Shown here: positions 25,801 through 34,728 of the stretch, one piece after another
Layout: each line of letters opens with the position of its first letter
How positions within the stretch are numbered: position 1 is the stretch's first letter
Source of the DNA: Stieleria sp. JC731
Lineage (GTDB): Bacteria; Planctomycetota; Planctomycetia; Pirellulales; Pirellulaceae
Length of the DNA: 64,000 bases
NCBI RefSeq assembly: GCF_020966635.1
Contig: NZ_JAJKFQ010000001.1
Span: 1,488,001 to 1,552,000, forward strand
Direction of reading: 5' to 3'
Translations under genes and position numbers: made by a program
The notes under the pieces: generated by a model
What the model saw: only the letters and a program-made list of their open reading frames with translations
What the model was told of the DNA's origin: nothing
The model's database searches: none

Positions 25801-28329
25801 TTCATCGCAGCAGGTTCTGGCGGATTGAGTAAACCTTTCTCTGCGGCTCTAGGACGCGACGGGCGAATCTATGTGTCGTCTGAAGACACCGATTCGATTC
25901 TGCGGTACGACGGAACGACTGGTGCCTTCGTTGATACGTTTGTTGCCAGCGGTGCCAACGGATTGAACAAGCCAAGCATGATCGCGTTCGGGCCGGATGA
26001 TCTACTGTACGTGACCAACCGCGACGAAGGTGAGATTCTCCGCTACGACGCGTCAGGGACTTTTGTCGATGTCTATCTATCAGGAATCGACAAGCCTCGC
26101 GCGATCGTTTTCACGCCTGACCTTCAGGTGACCGTCGTCGCAACGAACTCGGCCGCAACCGCGACAAACCTGACTCAGGCGATCAATTACACCGAAGACG
26201 CCTCCAGCGTCGCCCTCGGAGATATCGTCGTATCCGACCCGGACTTAGGCGAAGTTGTAACGGCGCAATTGAAGCTGGACCTGCCGGCAACCGGGGCTTT
26301 GACAACCGGAACCTACGGAAGTTTGACCAGCACCTACTCTTCGGCAACCGGCTTATGGCAGGCGGTCGGTTCGGTAGCGGACGTGAATGCGGCACTCGCC
26401 GATGTTGCATTTGTTCCAACTGCGGACAACGTTCAAACTTCTCAAATTGTCGTTCACATCGAAGACAGTACCGGTGCCGGGCCGGCGGACGGATTGATCC
26501 AACTGAATCCGACACCCGTCAATGACGCACCAACGATCGACCTGGACCAGGATGACTCTAGTGGGGCGACAGGCGGGGCATATACCGACACGTTTACCGA
26601 AGGCGATGCGGCAGTGTTGATTGTCGATGCGACTGACGGTGTGATCGGAGACATCGATAGTTCGAACTTGACATCCCTGACGGTCTCGATCGCCAACATC
26701 GCCGACGGCTCGTTTGAATCTTTGACCGTTGATACCAGTGGCACATCGATTTCCGCCAGCTATTCCGCCGGTGTGCTGACGCTGACAGGTACCGATACCA
26801 CGGCGAACTATCAACAGGTGCTTCGCACGATTCGGTACATCAACACGTCGGACGCACCAACCACGACCGCACGTCGGATTGTTTTCGTCGCGAGCGATGG
26901 CGCGGACAATTCAAGCGCTGTCACATCGACCATTCAAGTTGCCGCCGTCAATGATCCGCCATCTGTGACAGTTCCGGCGGCACAGACCGCATCGGAAGAC
27001 TCTTGGTTGGCGATTTCAGGAATATCGGTCTCCGATTCGGACATTGGGGCCGGGATCATCGAAGTGACATTTTCCGTTTCGCAGGGCCGCGTCTTCATCA
27101 ATCCGTTCGTCCCATTCGGCGTCAACACGTCGCACCTTACGGGGAACAACTCTGACAAGGTTGTTGTGCGTTCAACGCTAGCGGAGCTGAATACAACCCT
27201 TGCCGCAGTCGGCGTTAGCTACACGGGAAATTCGAACTTCAATGGTAGCGACGTGATGCGTATCAAAGCGGATGATTCGTCAGCGATGACAATTGAAACG
27301 GTCGCGATAGCGGTTCAGCCGGTGAACGACAATCCGCAGGCTTCAGGTGATCGGTATAACACATCGCGGGACTCTAATTTGGTTGTCGCCAGCAATGGTG
27401 TGTTGGGGAATGATACCGACATCGATGGGGATACCTTATCGGCAGTCCTGATCAGTGGACCGACATCTGGATCGGTGACATTGAATCCTGACGGAAGCTT
27501 CATCTATCGTCCGACGACGACCACAAGCGGACTGGTCACGTTTACTTATGCGGTTAGCGACGGAACCGTACAGAGTTCACCCGCCACGGTGCAGATCTTG
27601 GTGACCGTTCCGATCATTCCGCCCGCACCCGCTTTAATCGTTGACGATATCGTGCCTGAGGTCGAACCGCCGAGTGCGGACACGACGTCGGAACCGGAAC
27701 AACAATCGAGCGCGGAACAGACCGGCGCCGTCGCGATGGTCGCTCCGCCAGCCGCCATCTCGACCACCGCGTTTGCTTCCGGTGGAACCCAGGTTACTGA
27801 AACATCGGACGAAGGCATGGCCGTCGATCAGCTTGGCGAAGTCGCTTTGACGGTCAGTGATGATCTTGGGGAACTGGACGAAGACGTTGCGTCGATCGAC
27901 CGTAACGATGACTACGTTGCACGGCAACGGCTGGCGATTCGAAGCAGTTCGATTTCGGTAGCGGCATCGGTGTGGGGAGAATTCGACAGTGAAATCTTTT
28001 GGAATGACTTAGACAAAGTTCAGGAACAGATCAACGATCCGACCGAAACGACGCTGGTGGTCGCGGGAACGTTCGCAGGCTTTTCGAGTGCCCTTTCGGT
28101 TGGCTATGTCGTCTGGACTGTCCGCGGAGGACTGCTGGCGACTAGTTTGCTTGCCCACCTGCCGGCTTGGAGCTTCGTCGATCCACTTTTGGTGCTTAGT
28201 GATCTTGAAGGCGATGAGGACGAATTCGAAGACGACTCGTTAGAAAACATGATTGAGAAAAAACAGGCCGAGCACGATGCCAACGATCGCGTCGATGAGC
28301 CACAGGCCGGAGGCGGAGAAGAGCGATGA
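22849..28329 (+). CDS. Giant LEPR-XLL/DUF4347 surface protein with cadherin-, PKD- and NHL-like repeats
   Basis: 1826 residues. Residues 30-40 (LSPRLMFSATP) match the planctomycete LEPR-XLL sorting-like motif. DUF4347 follows (about 83-250) with HLLSHGNDG (His148) and MIYGCELAETGSG (Cys191), placed like a caspase-type His/Cys pair. Then come WD/FG-GAP-like repeats (about 265-640), a PKD domain (DGTDSSDGDGDTLSFAWDLD), six NHL-like blades (GRDGNLYVGDYDGDRILRYD), cadherin or Ig-like repeats and a tandem-95-type repeat (LNPDGSFIYRPT). The C-terminal 90 residues include a hydrophobic stretch (about 1736-1784, FSSALSVGYVVWTVRGG, then LPAWSFVDPLLVL) and an acidic tail. I infer an exported, membrane-anchored adhesin. 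Its stop overlaps the kinase start by ATGA. Confidence 0.9.
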   Translation: MLWPITHDMSWFPKQMSRALNANPLDATALSPRLMFSATPLAPVAVEDPSAGVEVVVEQSSMIDEAPNDNTVQPTQQTQSQQQQARLELVFVDSSVEDYQSLIDEIAGSDTQSELQIYLIDGTKDGIEQISEILEGYQDVDALHLLSHGNDGTLKLGSSVLDEYSLAGYAGELAKWQSSLSEQADLMIYGCELAETGSGQTLLAAISELTGADIAASSDDTGHSSLGGDWDLEFVIGQTETSNLAQQIGNPSWVGLLTTPELTPTGELRVNDVPAQDQELQSAHQSVAVDGNGNSVVVYVDHQSSYDGSDIFFLRFDSDGNRIGTPTRVSVNDAGDQSDPVVAMDSSGRFAIAWVADDANGTGIFVRRFDQNGTAIDGNDILVNTLQETGDQSGVSITCNDNDQIVIAWESDGASEGIFARTFDFTSTPALSQLATTLITVDTEASATGVAVDINQTGRYAIGWNDSTDLWGIRYDYGSSTPVNAKRDLGSGFGTRRDIVVGMQFNDDYVVAYRSEALLFQGVWFKIVEDGGSISAATRVTTSSSADFPTIDVAENDRFVIAYSKPDADETGIYYQAFDASGSKIGSEIAVNQSTNGTQELASIAVHDVNNLVVAWSGEGEQVSNVDTQGVFFRQFGRSNAVPVADPNAGAPYTIVEGDSLTLDGTDSSDGDGDTLSFAWDLDNDGIYGEAGEPTTASATISWATLQSFGIDDDGSYTIGLQVDDGFGGVSTQTTTLTVQNKAPTVTASGPSSILVGNTYTLTLSATDPGNDSITSWRVDWGDGTTNLYLGASTTVTHTYNVLGLTHNILVSATDEDGVWHQGDVFIGSEESDEIARYDFQTGGFEVDFGSSVSIEKATDFVIGRDGLLYVTGLGTDNVQRFNPDTGAWIDEFVASGSGGLSKSTGIAFGRDGNLYVGDYDGDRILRYDATNGNFIDAFVTSGSGGLDAPSDIWFGSDGNLYVVGNKSDNVSRYDGTTGAFIDEFIAAGSGGLSKPFSAALGRDGRIYVSSEDTDSILRYDGTTGAFVDTFVASGANGLNKPSMIAFGPDDLLYVTNRDEGEILRYDASGTFVDVYLSGIDKPRAIVFTPDLQVTVVATNSAATATNLTQAINYTEDASSVALGDIVVSDPDLGEVVTAQLKLDLPATGALTTGTYGSLTSTYSSATGLWQAVGSVADVNAALADVAFVPTADNVQTSQIVVHIEDSTGAGPADGLIQLNPTPVNDAPTIDLDQDDSSGATGGAYTDTFTEGDAAVLIVDATDGVIGDIDSSNLTSLTVSIANIADGSFESLTVDTSGTSISASYSAGVLTLTGTDTTANYQQVLRTIRYINTSDAPTTTARRIVFVASDGADNSSAVTSTIQVAAVNDPPSVTVPAAQTASEDSWLAISGISVSDSDIGAGIIEVTFSVSQGRVFINPFVPFGVNTSHLTGNNSDKVVVRSTLAELNTTLAAVGVSYTGNSNFNGSDVMRIKADDSSAMTIETVAIAVQPVNDNPQASGDRYNTSRDSNLVVASNGVLGNDTDIDGDTLSAVLISGPTSGSVTLNPDGSFIYRPTTTTSGLVTFTYAVSDGTVQSSPATVQILVTVPIIPPAPALIVDDIVPEVEPPSADTTSEPEQQSSAEQTGAVAMVAPPAAISTTAFASGGTQVTETSDEGMAVDQLGEVALTVSDDLGELDEDVASIDRNDDYVARQRLAIRSSSISVAASVWGEFDSEIFWNDLDKVQEQINDPTETTLVVAGTFAGFSSALSVGYVVWTVRGGLLATSLLAHLPAWSFVDPLLVLSDLEGDEDEFEDDSLENMIEKKQAEHDANDRVDEPQAGGGEER

Positions 28330-31307
28330 GATTTTTAAGACTTCACGCGAGAACACGAATCTCGCTCGGGCTGATCTGTTTGCTCATGTCGGCGCTGTCA
28401 ACGGCCATGTTGCTTGGCATCGTTCCGGATCGGCAATCCGCCATTCGACAGGGTCGGGCAAAGTTTTGTGAAAACGTTGCCTGGGTCAGTTCTGAATACA
28501 TGTCGCACAACGAGGTGCGGCGTTTGAACGAAATGCTGAAATCGGCTGTGACCAGAAACGACGATTTGATCTCAGCAGGCGTTCGTCGCAATTCTGGGAC
28601 GCTGCTGTCTGAATTTGGAAATCACGAACAGGACTGGCCTGCCGATCAAGCCATGCGTTCAACCGATACACACATCCAGGTTCCGATCCGTCGCGGTAAA
28701 GAGCGTTGGGGAACGGTCGAGTTGTGTTTTCAACCGATTAACGATCAAAGCTGGGCCGGGACGTTCGCTGATCCATCGATGCGACTGATCGGGTTTGTTT
28801 CGTTGGTCAGCTTCGTGATGTTTCAGTTATACCTGAAGAAGATGTTATCGCATCTTGATCCATCGAAAACCGTTCCCAAGCGAGTGCGCAACGCACTGGA
28901 CTCACTTGCCGAAGGCTTGTTGGTCCTCGATCGACAGGGGCGAATCGTGCTTGCCAATCAATCGTTCTCAGATTGGTTGGAACGTCCTAGCGATGAACTG
29001 TTGGGACAGAACGCTGACACCTTGGGATGGGATCTGTCGACGATTCAAACGACACCTTGGATGAAAGCGGTGCGTGAGGAAGCGTTGATTGCAGGTTCGA
29101 TGATCCAGCTGAATGTTGGCGATCAACCGGCGAGGATTCTGATGGCAAACGCCTCTCCGGTTTTGGGCCAGGAAGGCAAATGTCGTGGCGTCTTGGTCAG
29201 TTTCGACGACGTCACACAATTGGAAGAAACCAAACGCGATCTATCAATCGCCAAACGAGAAGCCGACAACGCTAACCAAGCCAAGAGCGAATTCTTGGCA
29301 CGGATGAGCCATGAAATTCGGACTCCGATGAACGCGATCTTGGGGTATACCGATGTGCTTCGCCGAGGTTTCGATACGTCGTCGAGCGACAGACAGGAAT
29401 ACCTCGATACCATCCACGGCAGCGGCGAACACCTGCTGGCTTTGATTAACGACATCCTTGATTTGTCGAAAGTCGAATCGGGACAGATGGAGCTTGAAAG
29501 CGGTCCCTGCTCTCCGCTACGAATTATCAAGGACGTGACCAACCTGTTGAAAAGCAAGGCTGACGAAAAGCAGATCGCGTTGAAGTTCAGCGGCGAAGGA
29601 ATGTTGCCTTTGGAAATCCAAGGGGATAGCGTTCGACTTCGCCAAGCGATCATGAACCTGGCCGGTAATGCGATCAAGTTCACCGACGAAGGCAGCGTTA
29701 GTATCGTCGCACGGGCAAAAACAAACCAAGGCCAATGCACCCTTTCGATCGACGTGATCGATACCGGGATCGGGATTTCGAAAGATGCACAGGCAAAAGT
29801 GTTTGAGCCTTTCCAGCAAGCCGATACCTCGATCACACGTCGATTCGGCGGGACAGGTTTAGGACTGGCGATTAGCAAACAACTTGCCGAAGCGATGGGC
29901 GGCCACATTTCACTCGCTAGTGAGTTGGGCAAAGGCACAACCTTTACTGTCGAAATTCCCATCGGACCTGCTGACCGACTTGAGTGGATCGATCCTGACA
30001 AGGCAATCGCCGCGTTGGAAACCGCTTCGTCACGCCGCAAAGAAGTGCAGCAGCTTCCGCCATGTCGAATCCTTGTCGCGGATGACGGATCACCAAACCG
30101 AAAACTGCTGCAATTGGTTCTGGGCAAAGCAGGTGCCGAAGTCATTGCCGTCGAAAACGGCCAGTTGGCAGTCGAACAGGCCAGTGATCGAGCCTTTGAC
30201 ATGATCCTGATGGACATGCAGATGCCGGTGATGGATGGCTACACGGCAACCAGAACGCTGCGTGAAATCGGATACACGGCTCCCATCTTTGCGTTGACTG
30301 CTAATGCGATGCAGGGTGATCAAGAAAAGTGTTTCGATGCGGGATGTAGCGGATTCCTAACAAAGCCAATCAATATTGATCTACTGATGGCAACGCTTGC
30401 AGAAGAATTTGCCAAACGCGATCCGGACCAGGTGGCAGCGATGGTTCGCCACGCCGAGCAGAACCCGAAAGCAGGGACTTCGACTGTCCACTCGGAGATG
30501 TCCGAGGAATCAATTCTGGAGCAGACTTCTCCCGAGCAACCCCCTGAGCTTGAAGAGTCGCCATCGTCAGCTGATTCGAGTGGATATGACTTCAGCGATC
30601 AATCGCCGATCGTTTGCAGCTACCCACTGGACGACCCCGAGTTCTTGGAGATCGCTCAGGATTTCATCGATGTTTTGAACCAACGATTGCCAGGTTTGCT
30701 TCGTTCACTGCAATCAGAAGATTGGCCAACGCTTGCGCGTGAAGCCCACTGGCTGAAAGGTGTTAGCGGAAGCGCAGGGTTTGATGATTTCACCGTGCCC
30801 ACAAAGGACCTGCAGCACCATGCCGAAGAAGAGCATGCGACCGAGTGCGAGGTCCTCGTACGTCAAATCATTCACCTTGCTTCGCGAATCGACTTGGTAG
30901 ATGCGATCGTCCAGATTCCGAATCTCAGCTCTCCAAAGGATCAAGCTGACGCCAGCGATGTGCAGGAAGGATCGACACCAGCACACGCGACACCGCAACT
31001 GGATTGCATTGAATCGAGCCTTCCAATGGAAGACGAGCAATTCCGCGAAATCTTGCTGGAGTTCTTGGAAATCTTACAGACCAAGTTGGACGCAATGGAT
31101 GCGGCCCTGATCGTAGGCGATTGGAAAGACTTGGCCCGACTTGGGCATTGGCTACGCGGGACTGGCGGGACGGCCGGGTTTGATCAGTTTGAACTACCCA
31201 CACGAGCGCTCGAAAAGTCGGCTTGTGAGAAAGATCGAAATGGCTGTCAGGCCGCGATTACAGAGCTCCGGTCAATCAATGAACGTATTGTGGTCCCCGC
31301 TTTGTAG
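28326..31307 (+). CDS. Hybrid histidine kinase with PAS, receiver and two Hpt domains
   Basis: 993 residues. Two membrane segments (ISLGLICLLMSALSTAMLLGI and LIGFVSLVSFVMFQLYL) bracket a periplasmic sensor of about 120 residues. A PAS domain (NALDSLAEGLLVLDRQGRIVLAN) leads to HisKA with SHEIRTPMN (His329) and an ATPase domain (NLAGNAIKFTDEG, DTGIGI, GGTGLGLAISKQL). The receiver domain has Asp630 in MDMQMPVMDGY. Two Hpt domains follow, with AHWLKG (His808) and GHWLRG (His941). It starts inside the stop of the surface protein (ATGA), implying coupled translation and a joint role. Phosphate can pass His-Asp-His to an outside regulator. The HD-GYP regulator at 14316 is a candidate. Confidence 0.94.
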   Translation: MRFLRLHARTRISLGLICLLMSALSTAMLLGIVPDRQSAIRQGRAKFCENVAWVSSEYMSHNEVRRLNEMLKSAVTRNDDLISAGVRRNSGTLLSEFGNHEQDWPADQAMRSTDTHIQVPIRRGKERWGTVELCFQPINDQSWAGTFADPSMRLIGFVSLVSFVMFQLYLKKMLSHLDPSKTVPKRVRNALDSLAEGLLVLDRQGRIVLANQSFSDWLERPSDELLGQNADTLGWDLSTIQTTPWMKAVREEALIAGSMIQLNVGDQPARILMANASPVLGQEGKCRGVLVSFDDVTQLEETKRDLSIAKREADNANQAKSEFLARMSHEIRTPMNAILGYTDVLRRGFDTSSSDRQEYLDTIHGSGEHLLALINDILDLSKVESGQMELESGPCSPLRIIKDVTNLLKSKADEKQIALKFSGEGMLPLEIQGDSVRLRQAIMNLAGNAIKFTDEGSVSIVARAKTNQGQCTLSIDVIDTGIGISKDAQAKVFEPFQQADTSITRRFGGTGLGLAISKQLAEAMGGHISLASELGKGTTFTVEIPIGPADRLEWIDPDKAIAALETASSRRKEVQQLPPCRILVADDGSPNRKLLQLVLGKAGAEVIAVENGQLAVEQASDRAFDMILMDMQMPVMDGYTATRTLREIGYTAPIFALTANAMQGDQEKCFDAGCSGFLTKPINIDLLMATLAEEFAKRDPDQVAAMVRHAEQNPKAGTSTVHSEMSEESILEQTSPEQPPELEESPSSADSSGYDFSDQSPIVCSYPLDDPEFLEIAQDFIDVLNQRLPGLLRSLQSEDWPTLAREAHWLKGVSGSAGFDDFTVPTKDLQHHAEEEHATECEVLVRQIIHLASRIDLVDAIVQIPNLSSPKDQADASDVQEGSTPAHATPQLDCIESSLPMEDEQFREILLEFLEILQTKLDAMDAALIVGDWKDLARLGHWLRGTGGTAGFDQFELPTRALEKSACEKDRNGCQAAITELRSINERIVVPAL

Positions 31308-31530
31308 GTCAGGCGAAGAATAGCAGGTAGTGATGACGGGAATCGACTTCTGCGAGGCGGTTGTCGGTTCAGTTCTTTCGGGGCGAACTCAATTTGTAGC
31401 CAGTTGACCTGCTCGACAGAACAGGTTCGAATCCTATTCACGGATAACATATTGGTTGGGCGATGGTTTCAATGGAGCGACAATCGGTCTTGAAGAAACC
31501 TCGATCCACGCGTCAGATGGGTAACAGGCA

Positions 31531-31788
31531 ATGCGAAAAGAACTAGAAGAAGCACTTTTGCAGCTTCACGCGACGTTGGAGTCGATCAATGACCTGGAAG
31601 CCGACGAAGCGGCTCGACTTCGTCAGGCAGCCGCGGAGATATCAGAGACGCTCGACGAGAAGGATGTCGATTCGACCTCGCTGGCCAAGTTGTTGCAGGG
31701 ACAAACCGATGCGTTCAAGGATTCACACCCTCAGTTAACGTTGACGGTTGGCCGGATCGCTGACATTTTGGCTCAGATGGGCATCTAA
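31531..31788 (+). CDS. DUF4404 family protein
   Basis: 85 residues, acidic and mostly helical (MRKELEEALLQLHATLESI, then RLRQAAAEISETLDEK, LTVGRIADILAQMGI). The pattern of two heptad-like helices with a central Asp/Ser loop matches the small DUF4404 family, whose function is unknown. It stands alone, 223 bases after the hybrid kinase. It is followed by a strong bidirectional terminator at 31879-31910. No membrane segment or signal peptide. Confidence 0.7.
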   Translation: MRKELEEALLQLHATLESINDLEADEAARLRQAAAEISETLDEKDVDSTSLAKLLQGQTDAFKDSHPQLTLTVGRIADILAQMGI

Positions 31789-31878
31789 GACGCCGATTTC
31801 AGATGGAACGCAGCCTGCTTGGTGGCAGTTTCAATCGCGACTTGCAAACTAGCCACAGCTTTGAAAAAGACAATAAAA

Positions 31879-31910
31879 AACGCCTGACAGGAATCAACCT
31901 GCCAGGCGTT
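31879..31910. terminator. Bidirectional rho-independent terminator
   Basis: The stem AACGCCTGACAGG pairs with CCTGCCAGGCGTT (12 of 13 pairs) around a 6-base loop AATCAA. It is preceded by a run of A's and followed by TTGTTTTT, so it can end transcription on both strands. It lies between the convergent ends of the DUF4404 gene and the TIGR03000 gene. Confidence 0.9.
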
Positions 31911-32008
31911 TTGTTTTTGGAATGCGGCGTCCGAAACTGAGCCATCGTGCTCAAGCCGCACAGGGTTTGAACGTGCTTTAGGCCGGACGCCGGTTATTGC
32001 CGTTGGGG

Positions 32009-33172
32009 CTATCGCTGAGCAAGCGCGATATCGTCGAATTCGAAGGTCAGCTCGTTGGTGCTGCCCGCATCGACATCGATCGTTTTTTCACGGCTGATAT
32101 CTTGGCCGCCGACGGTGGTGGTCACTCGGACGGTGTAGTTCGTCCACTTTTCACCAGCCTTCAGCTGAGTGGTACGGAAGGTGCGAATGGCGCCTTTTCC
32201 GTTGGTGTCGTTACCAGCCAAGTTGACGATCGCGCCCGATGGAACGTGAAGTTTGACAACCGTGACAACTGGAGCGTCGCTAGGAGTGACAGAAACGCTC
32301 AGTTCTTCGCTAGCAGCGGCTTCTTCAGCTGGTGCTTCGAAAACAATCTGTTCGTTGTCGCCCGAGCGCAGTTTGACTTCACGGGTATCGGTCTTGGTTT
32401 CACCTTCATGATCGTAGGTGACTTTTACAACGTAGGTGTAAAGGTAGCCATCTTTCAGACCACGCGACATGAACTTGCGAACCGAACCTTCGCTGCTGGT
32501 TTCGTGACCATTGACCAAAACCTTTGCCGAATCCGAAGGAACGGCGACGACCAACAGAGCCGAATCGTCATCAAGGGCTGGCTTGGCTGCTTCGTAACGA
32601 TCGGAATCGTTCGAAGCCGCTTCGGCTGCGACTTGGTCAGCGGTGTTATCGCTTGGCGTGGTGTATTTGCGGTACGAGCTTTCGATGCTGGATGATTCGT
32701 AGCCAGCCAATGCGTCGGAAGGTTGGCGACCGTAGCTGCTAAGAGGAACGCTGGTCGAGGCTGCTGAGACACTATGCACGCCACCGCTGCTGCCGCCAGA
32801 GCTGGCTTGAGGGACGTAGCGAATGGCGACGCCACCGCTGCTGCCACCCGATGAACCGCCGCTGCTGCCGCCGGACGATCCGCCTGAGGATGCGTAGTAA
32901 GCGTGCCGAGCCGCATGGCGAGCGTGAATCCGTGAAGCTAGACGTCGAAGTGGTCCGACGTATCCGCCCGATGAACCGCCACTGCTAGCGTAGCCACCGG
33001 AGGATCCGTAGTAGCTGACCAAAGAACCACCGCTGCTGCCGCCACTGCTGGCGTAGCCACCGGATGATCCGCCCGAAGAGCCTCCCGATGAACCCTGCGC
33101 GCTGGCAAGGTCAGAGAAGCCCGCTGCAGCGACCAACATCGCCATACAGACCGAAAAACGAAAACGCGTCAT
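32009..33172 (-). CDS. Secreted Ser-Gly-rich protein with two TIGR03000-like domains
   Basis: 387 residues. Signal peptide MTRFRFSVCMAMLVAAAGFSDLASA is followed by a low-complexity zone (about 26-135) of SSGGSSGG blocks broken by a His/Arg-rich insert (RIHARHAARHAYY). The second half has two planctomycete TIGR03000-like repeats: VAVPSDSAKVLVNGHETSSEG with YTYVVKVTY, and LHVPSGAIVNLAGNDTNGKGAI with TNYTVRVTT. That family is known from planctomycetes and has no assigned function. Export to the surface or periplasm seems certain; a structural or matrix role is inferred from the repeats. A Shine-Dalgarno-like GGAGGG lies 11 bases upstream of the start. The transcript likely ends at the 31879-31910 hairpin. 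Confidence 0.88.
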   Translation of the reverse strand: MTRFRFSVCMAMLVAAAGFSDLASAQGSSGGSSGGSSGGYASSGGSSGGSLVSYYGSSGGYASSGGSSGGYVGPLRRLASRIHARHAARHAYYASSGGSSGGSSGGSSGGSSGGVAIRYVPQASSGGSSGGVHSVSAASTSVPLSSYGRQPSDALAGYESSSIESSYRKYTTPSDNTADQVAAEAASNDSDRYEAAKPALDDDSALLVVAVPSDSAKVLVNGHETSSEGSVRKFMSRGLKDGYLYTYVVKVTYDHEGETKTDTREVKLRSGDNEQIVFEAPAEEAAASEELSVSVTPSDAPVVTVVKLHVPSGAIVNLAGNDTNGKGAIRTFRTTQLKAGEKWTNYTVRVTTTVGGQDISREKTIDVDAGSTNELTFEFDDIALAQR

Positions 33173-33671
33173 AGTTGTAAATTCCCTCCGATCCTACTGG
33201 TTGATGATGCCGCACAATTCGGCTCCGATGCATCAGTAAGATAGCGGTCGCATCAGGCCGATCAAGAAGAACAGGTAAATTTTAGAGACTGGGAAGACTT
33301 TAGGGTGTTTGGAAAGCCCCCGAATCCTTCTGGCCGGTGCGTCGTTGCGAATTCAGCGTCGCGAATCTGCAGTTTTAGTAGGCTTTAGTGCGCCAATTTG
33401 ATCACGTCATCAGTAAGTGAGATCAATCTGATTCTTGACCTGCGGTTGCACCCCCGCCTTCAAAAACGAAGCGGTTTTCTCCACAATCCCGGTTTGCAAC
33501 GGGCCAACATGCGCTTTTGCAAACAGAACTGAGTCGATTTGGTTGCTCAGTTCGATTGGAATCCTTCGGTGCATCAGATTGCCTCGGATTCAGTTCAGCG
33601 CATGGTTCGATCCCGGCATTGTTTGAATCCACTTTCATTCTCGATTTCTTACAGCTTCAAAAGTTCACCTC
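33173..33671. other. Divergent intergenic region upstream of trpS
   Basis: 499 bases lie between the divergent starts of the TIGR03000 gene and trpS. Two overlapping 60-70 codon frames on opposite strands show no sign of being genes. I see no T-box, tRNA or strong hairpin here. The decamer CATCAGTAAG occurs twice (33231 and 33409) but without other structure. Confidence 0.5.
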
Positions 33672-34652
33672 ATGGGCGAGTCTAAACCGAAACGCGTTCT
33701 GTCCGGCATTCAACCCACCGGACGACCTCACTGGGGGAACTACTTTGGTGCGATTCGCCAGTACATCGATTTGCAAGATGACAACGATGGCTTTTATTTC
33801 ATCGCCGACTTGCATGCGTTGACGACGGTGCGCGATGCTGACCAGTTGCGTGAAAACGTGATCAATGTCGCGCTAGACCTACTTGCCTTGGGACTGGATC
33901 CTGAAAAGGCAACTTTGTTTGTTCAGTCAGATATCCCTGAGGTCAGCGAGCTGTGCTGGATCTTGCTTAGCGGCACGCCGATGGGGCTTTTGCAACGCTG
34001 TGTCGCATACAAAGAAAAGGTCGAGAAAGGCATCGCTGCCGATGCGGGGCTGTTTACCTATCCGGTGCTGCAAGCGGCCGACATCTTGGCCTATGACAGC
34101 CAGCTCGTTCCTGTTGGTGCCGATCAGGTTCAGCATATCGAAGTTTGCCGAGACATTGCCGGTCGGTTCAATCATCAGTTCGGCGAGACCTTCGTACTGC
34201 CCAACGCCAACGTATTGGACGACAGTGCGAAAGTCCCTGGAACCGATGGCGAAAAGATGAGTAAGAGCTACGACAACACGTTGCCCTTGTTCGGCGAAGT
34301 TAAAAAGATTCGTAAACAGATCATGCGAATCACGACTGACAGCCGTCCAATGGAAGACGCAAAGGAACCCGAGGGCGATCACCTTTATCAGCTCTACAGT
34401 CTGTTCGCTGACCAAGCCGGGCGCGAGGAGATGGCGGCGATGTACCGACGTGGCGGTTTTGGATATGGCGAAGTAAAAAAGGCAATCGCCGAAGCCAGCG
34501 AAGCGTATTTTGATGAGGCCCGCAAGCGCCGCGTTGATCTTGAGCAGAACCTTGATTTCGTCCGCGAAGTCTTGGCGAAAGGTGCCCAGCGGGCGCGCAG
34601 CGTTGCAGCCGAAGTGCTGTTGCGCACGCAGAAGGCAGCTGGGTTAAAATAA
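33672..34652 (+). CDS. trpS: Tryptophan-tRNA ligase
   Basis: Charges tRNA-Trp with tryptophan (class I synthetase). The 326-residue length is standard. The first signature appears as [14 protein letters not shown] (HIGH variant, residues 19-23), followed by [22 protein letters not shown]-like sequence, [46 protein letters not shown], and KMSKS at 195-199 ([10 protein letters not shown]). All functional motifs are present. It stands 76 bases before acpS on the same strand, so the two are probably co-transcribed. Confidence 0.96.
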   Translation: MGESKPKRVLSGIQPTGRPHWGNYFGAIRQYIDLQDDNDGFYFIADLHALTTVRDADQLRENVINVALDLLALGLDPEKATLFVQSDIPEVSELCWILLSGTPMGLLQRCVAYKEKVEKGIAADAGLFTYPVLQAADILAYDSQLVPVGADQVQHIEVCRDIAGRFNHQFGETFVLPNANVLDDSAKVPGTDGEKMSKSYDNTLPLFGEVKKIRKQIMRITTDSRPMEDAKEPEGDHLYQLYSLFADQAGREEMAAMYRRGGFGYGEVKKAIAEASEAYFDEARKRRVDLEQNLDFVREVLAKGAQRARSVAAEVLLRTQKAAGLK

Positions 34653-34728
34653 GGCTGCCCTGGCGTTGTGCTTCACGACGCCTCTCTTCTCCGCGTTTGC
34701 TTCGTCCGGTCCCCGCCGGGCTTCACCC

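Noticed and set aside
31415-31440. T-arm-like sequence (AGGTTCGAATCCT) between the hybrid kinase and the DUF4404 gene, as in a tRNA or tmRNA 3' end.
   Set aside because: The T-stem has a mismatch, and I found no matching acceptor stem, anticodon arm or D-arm upstream within tRNA distance.
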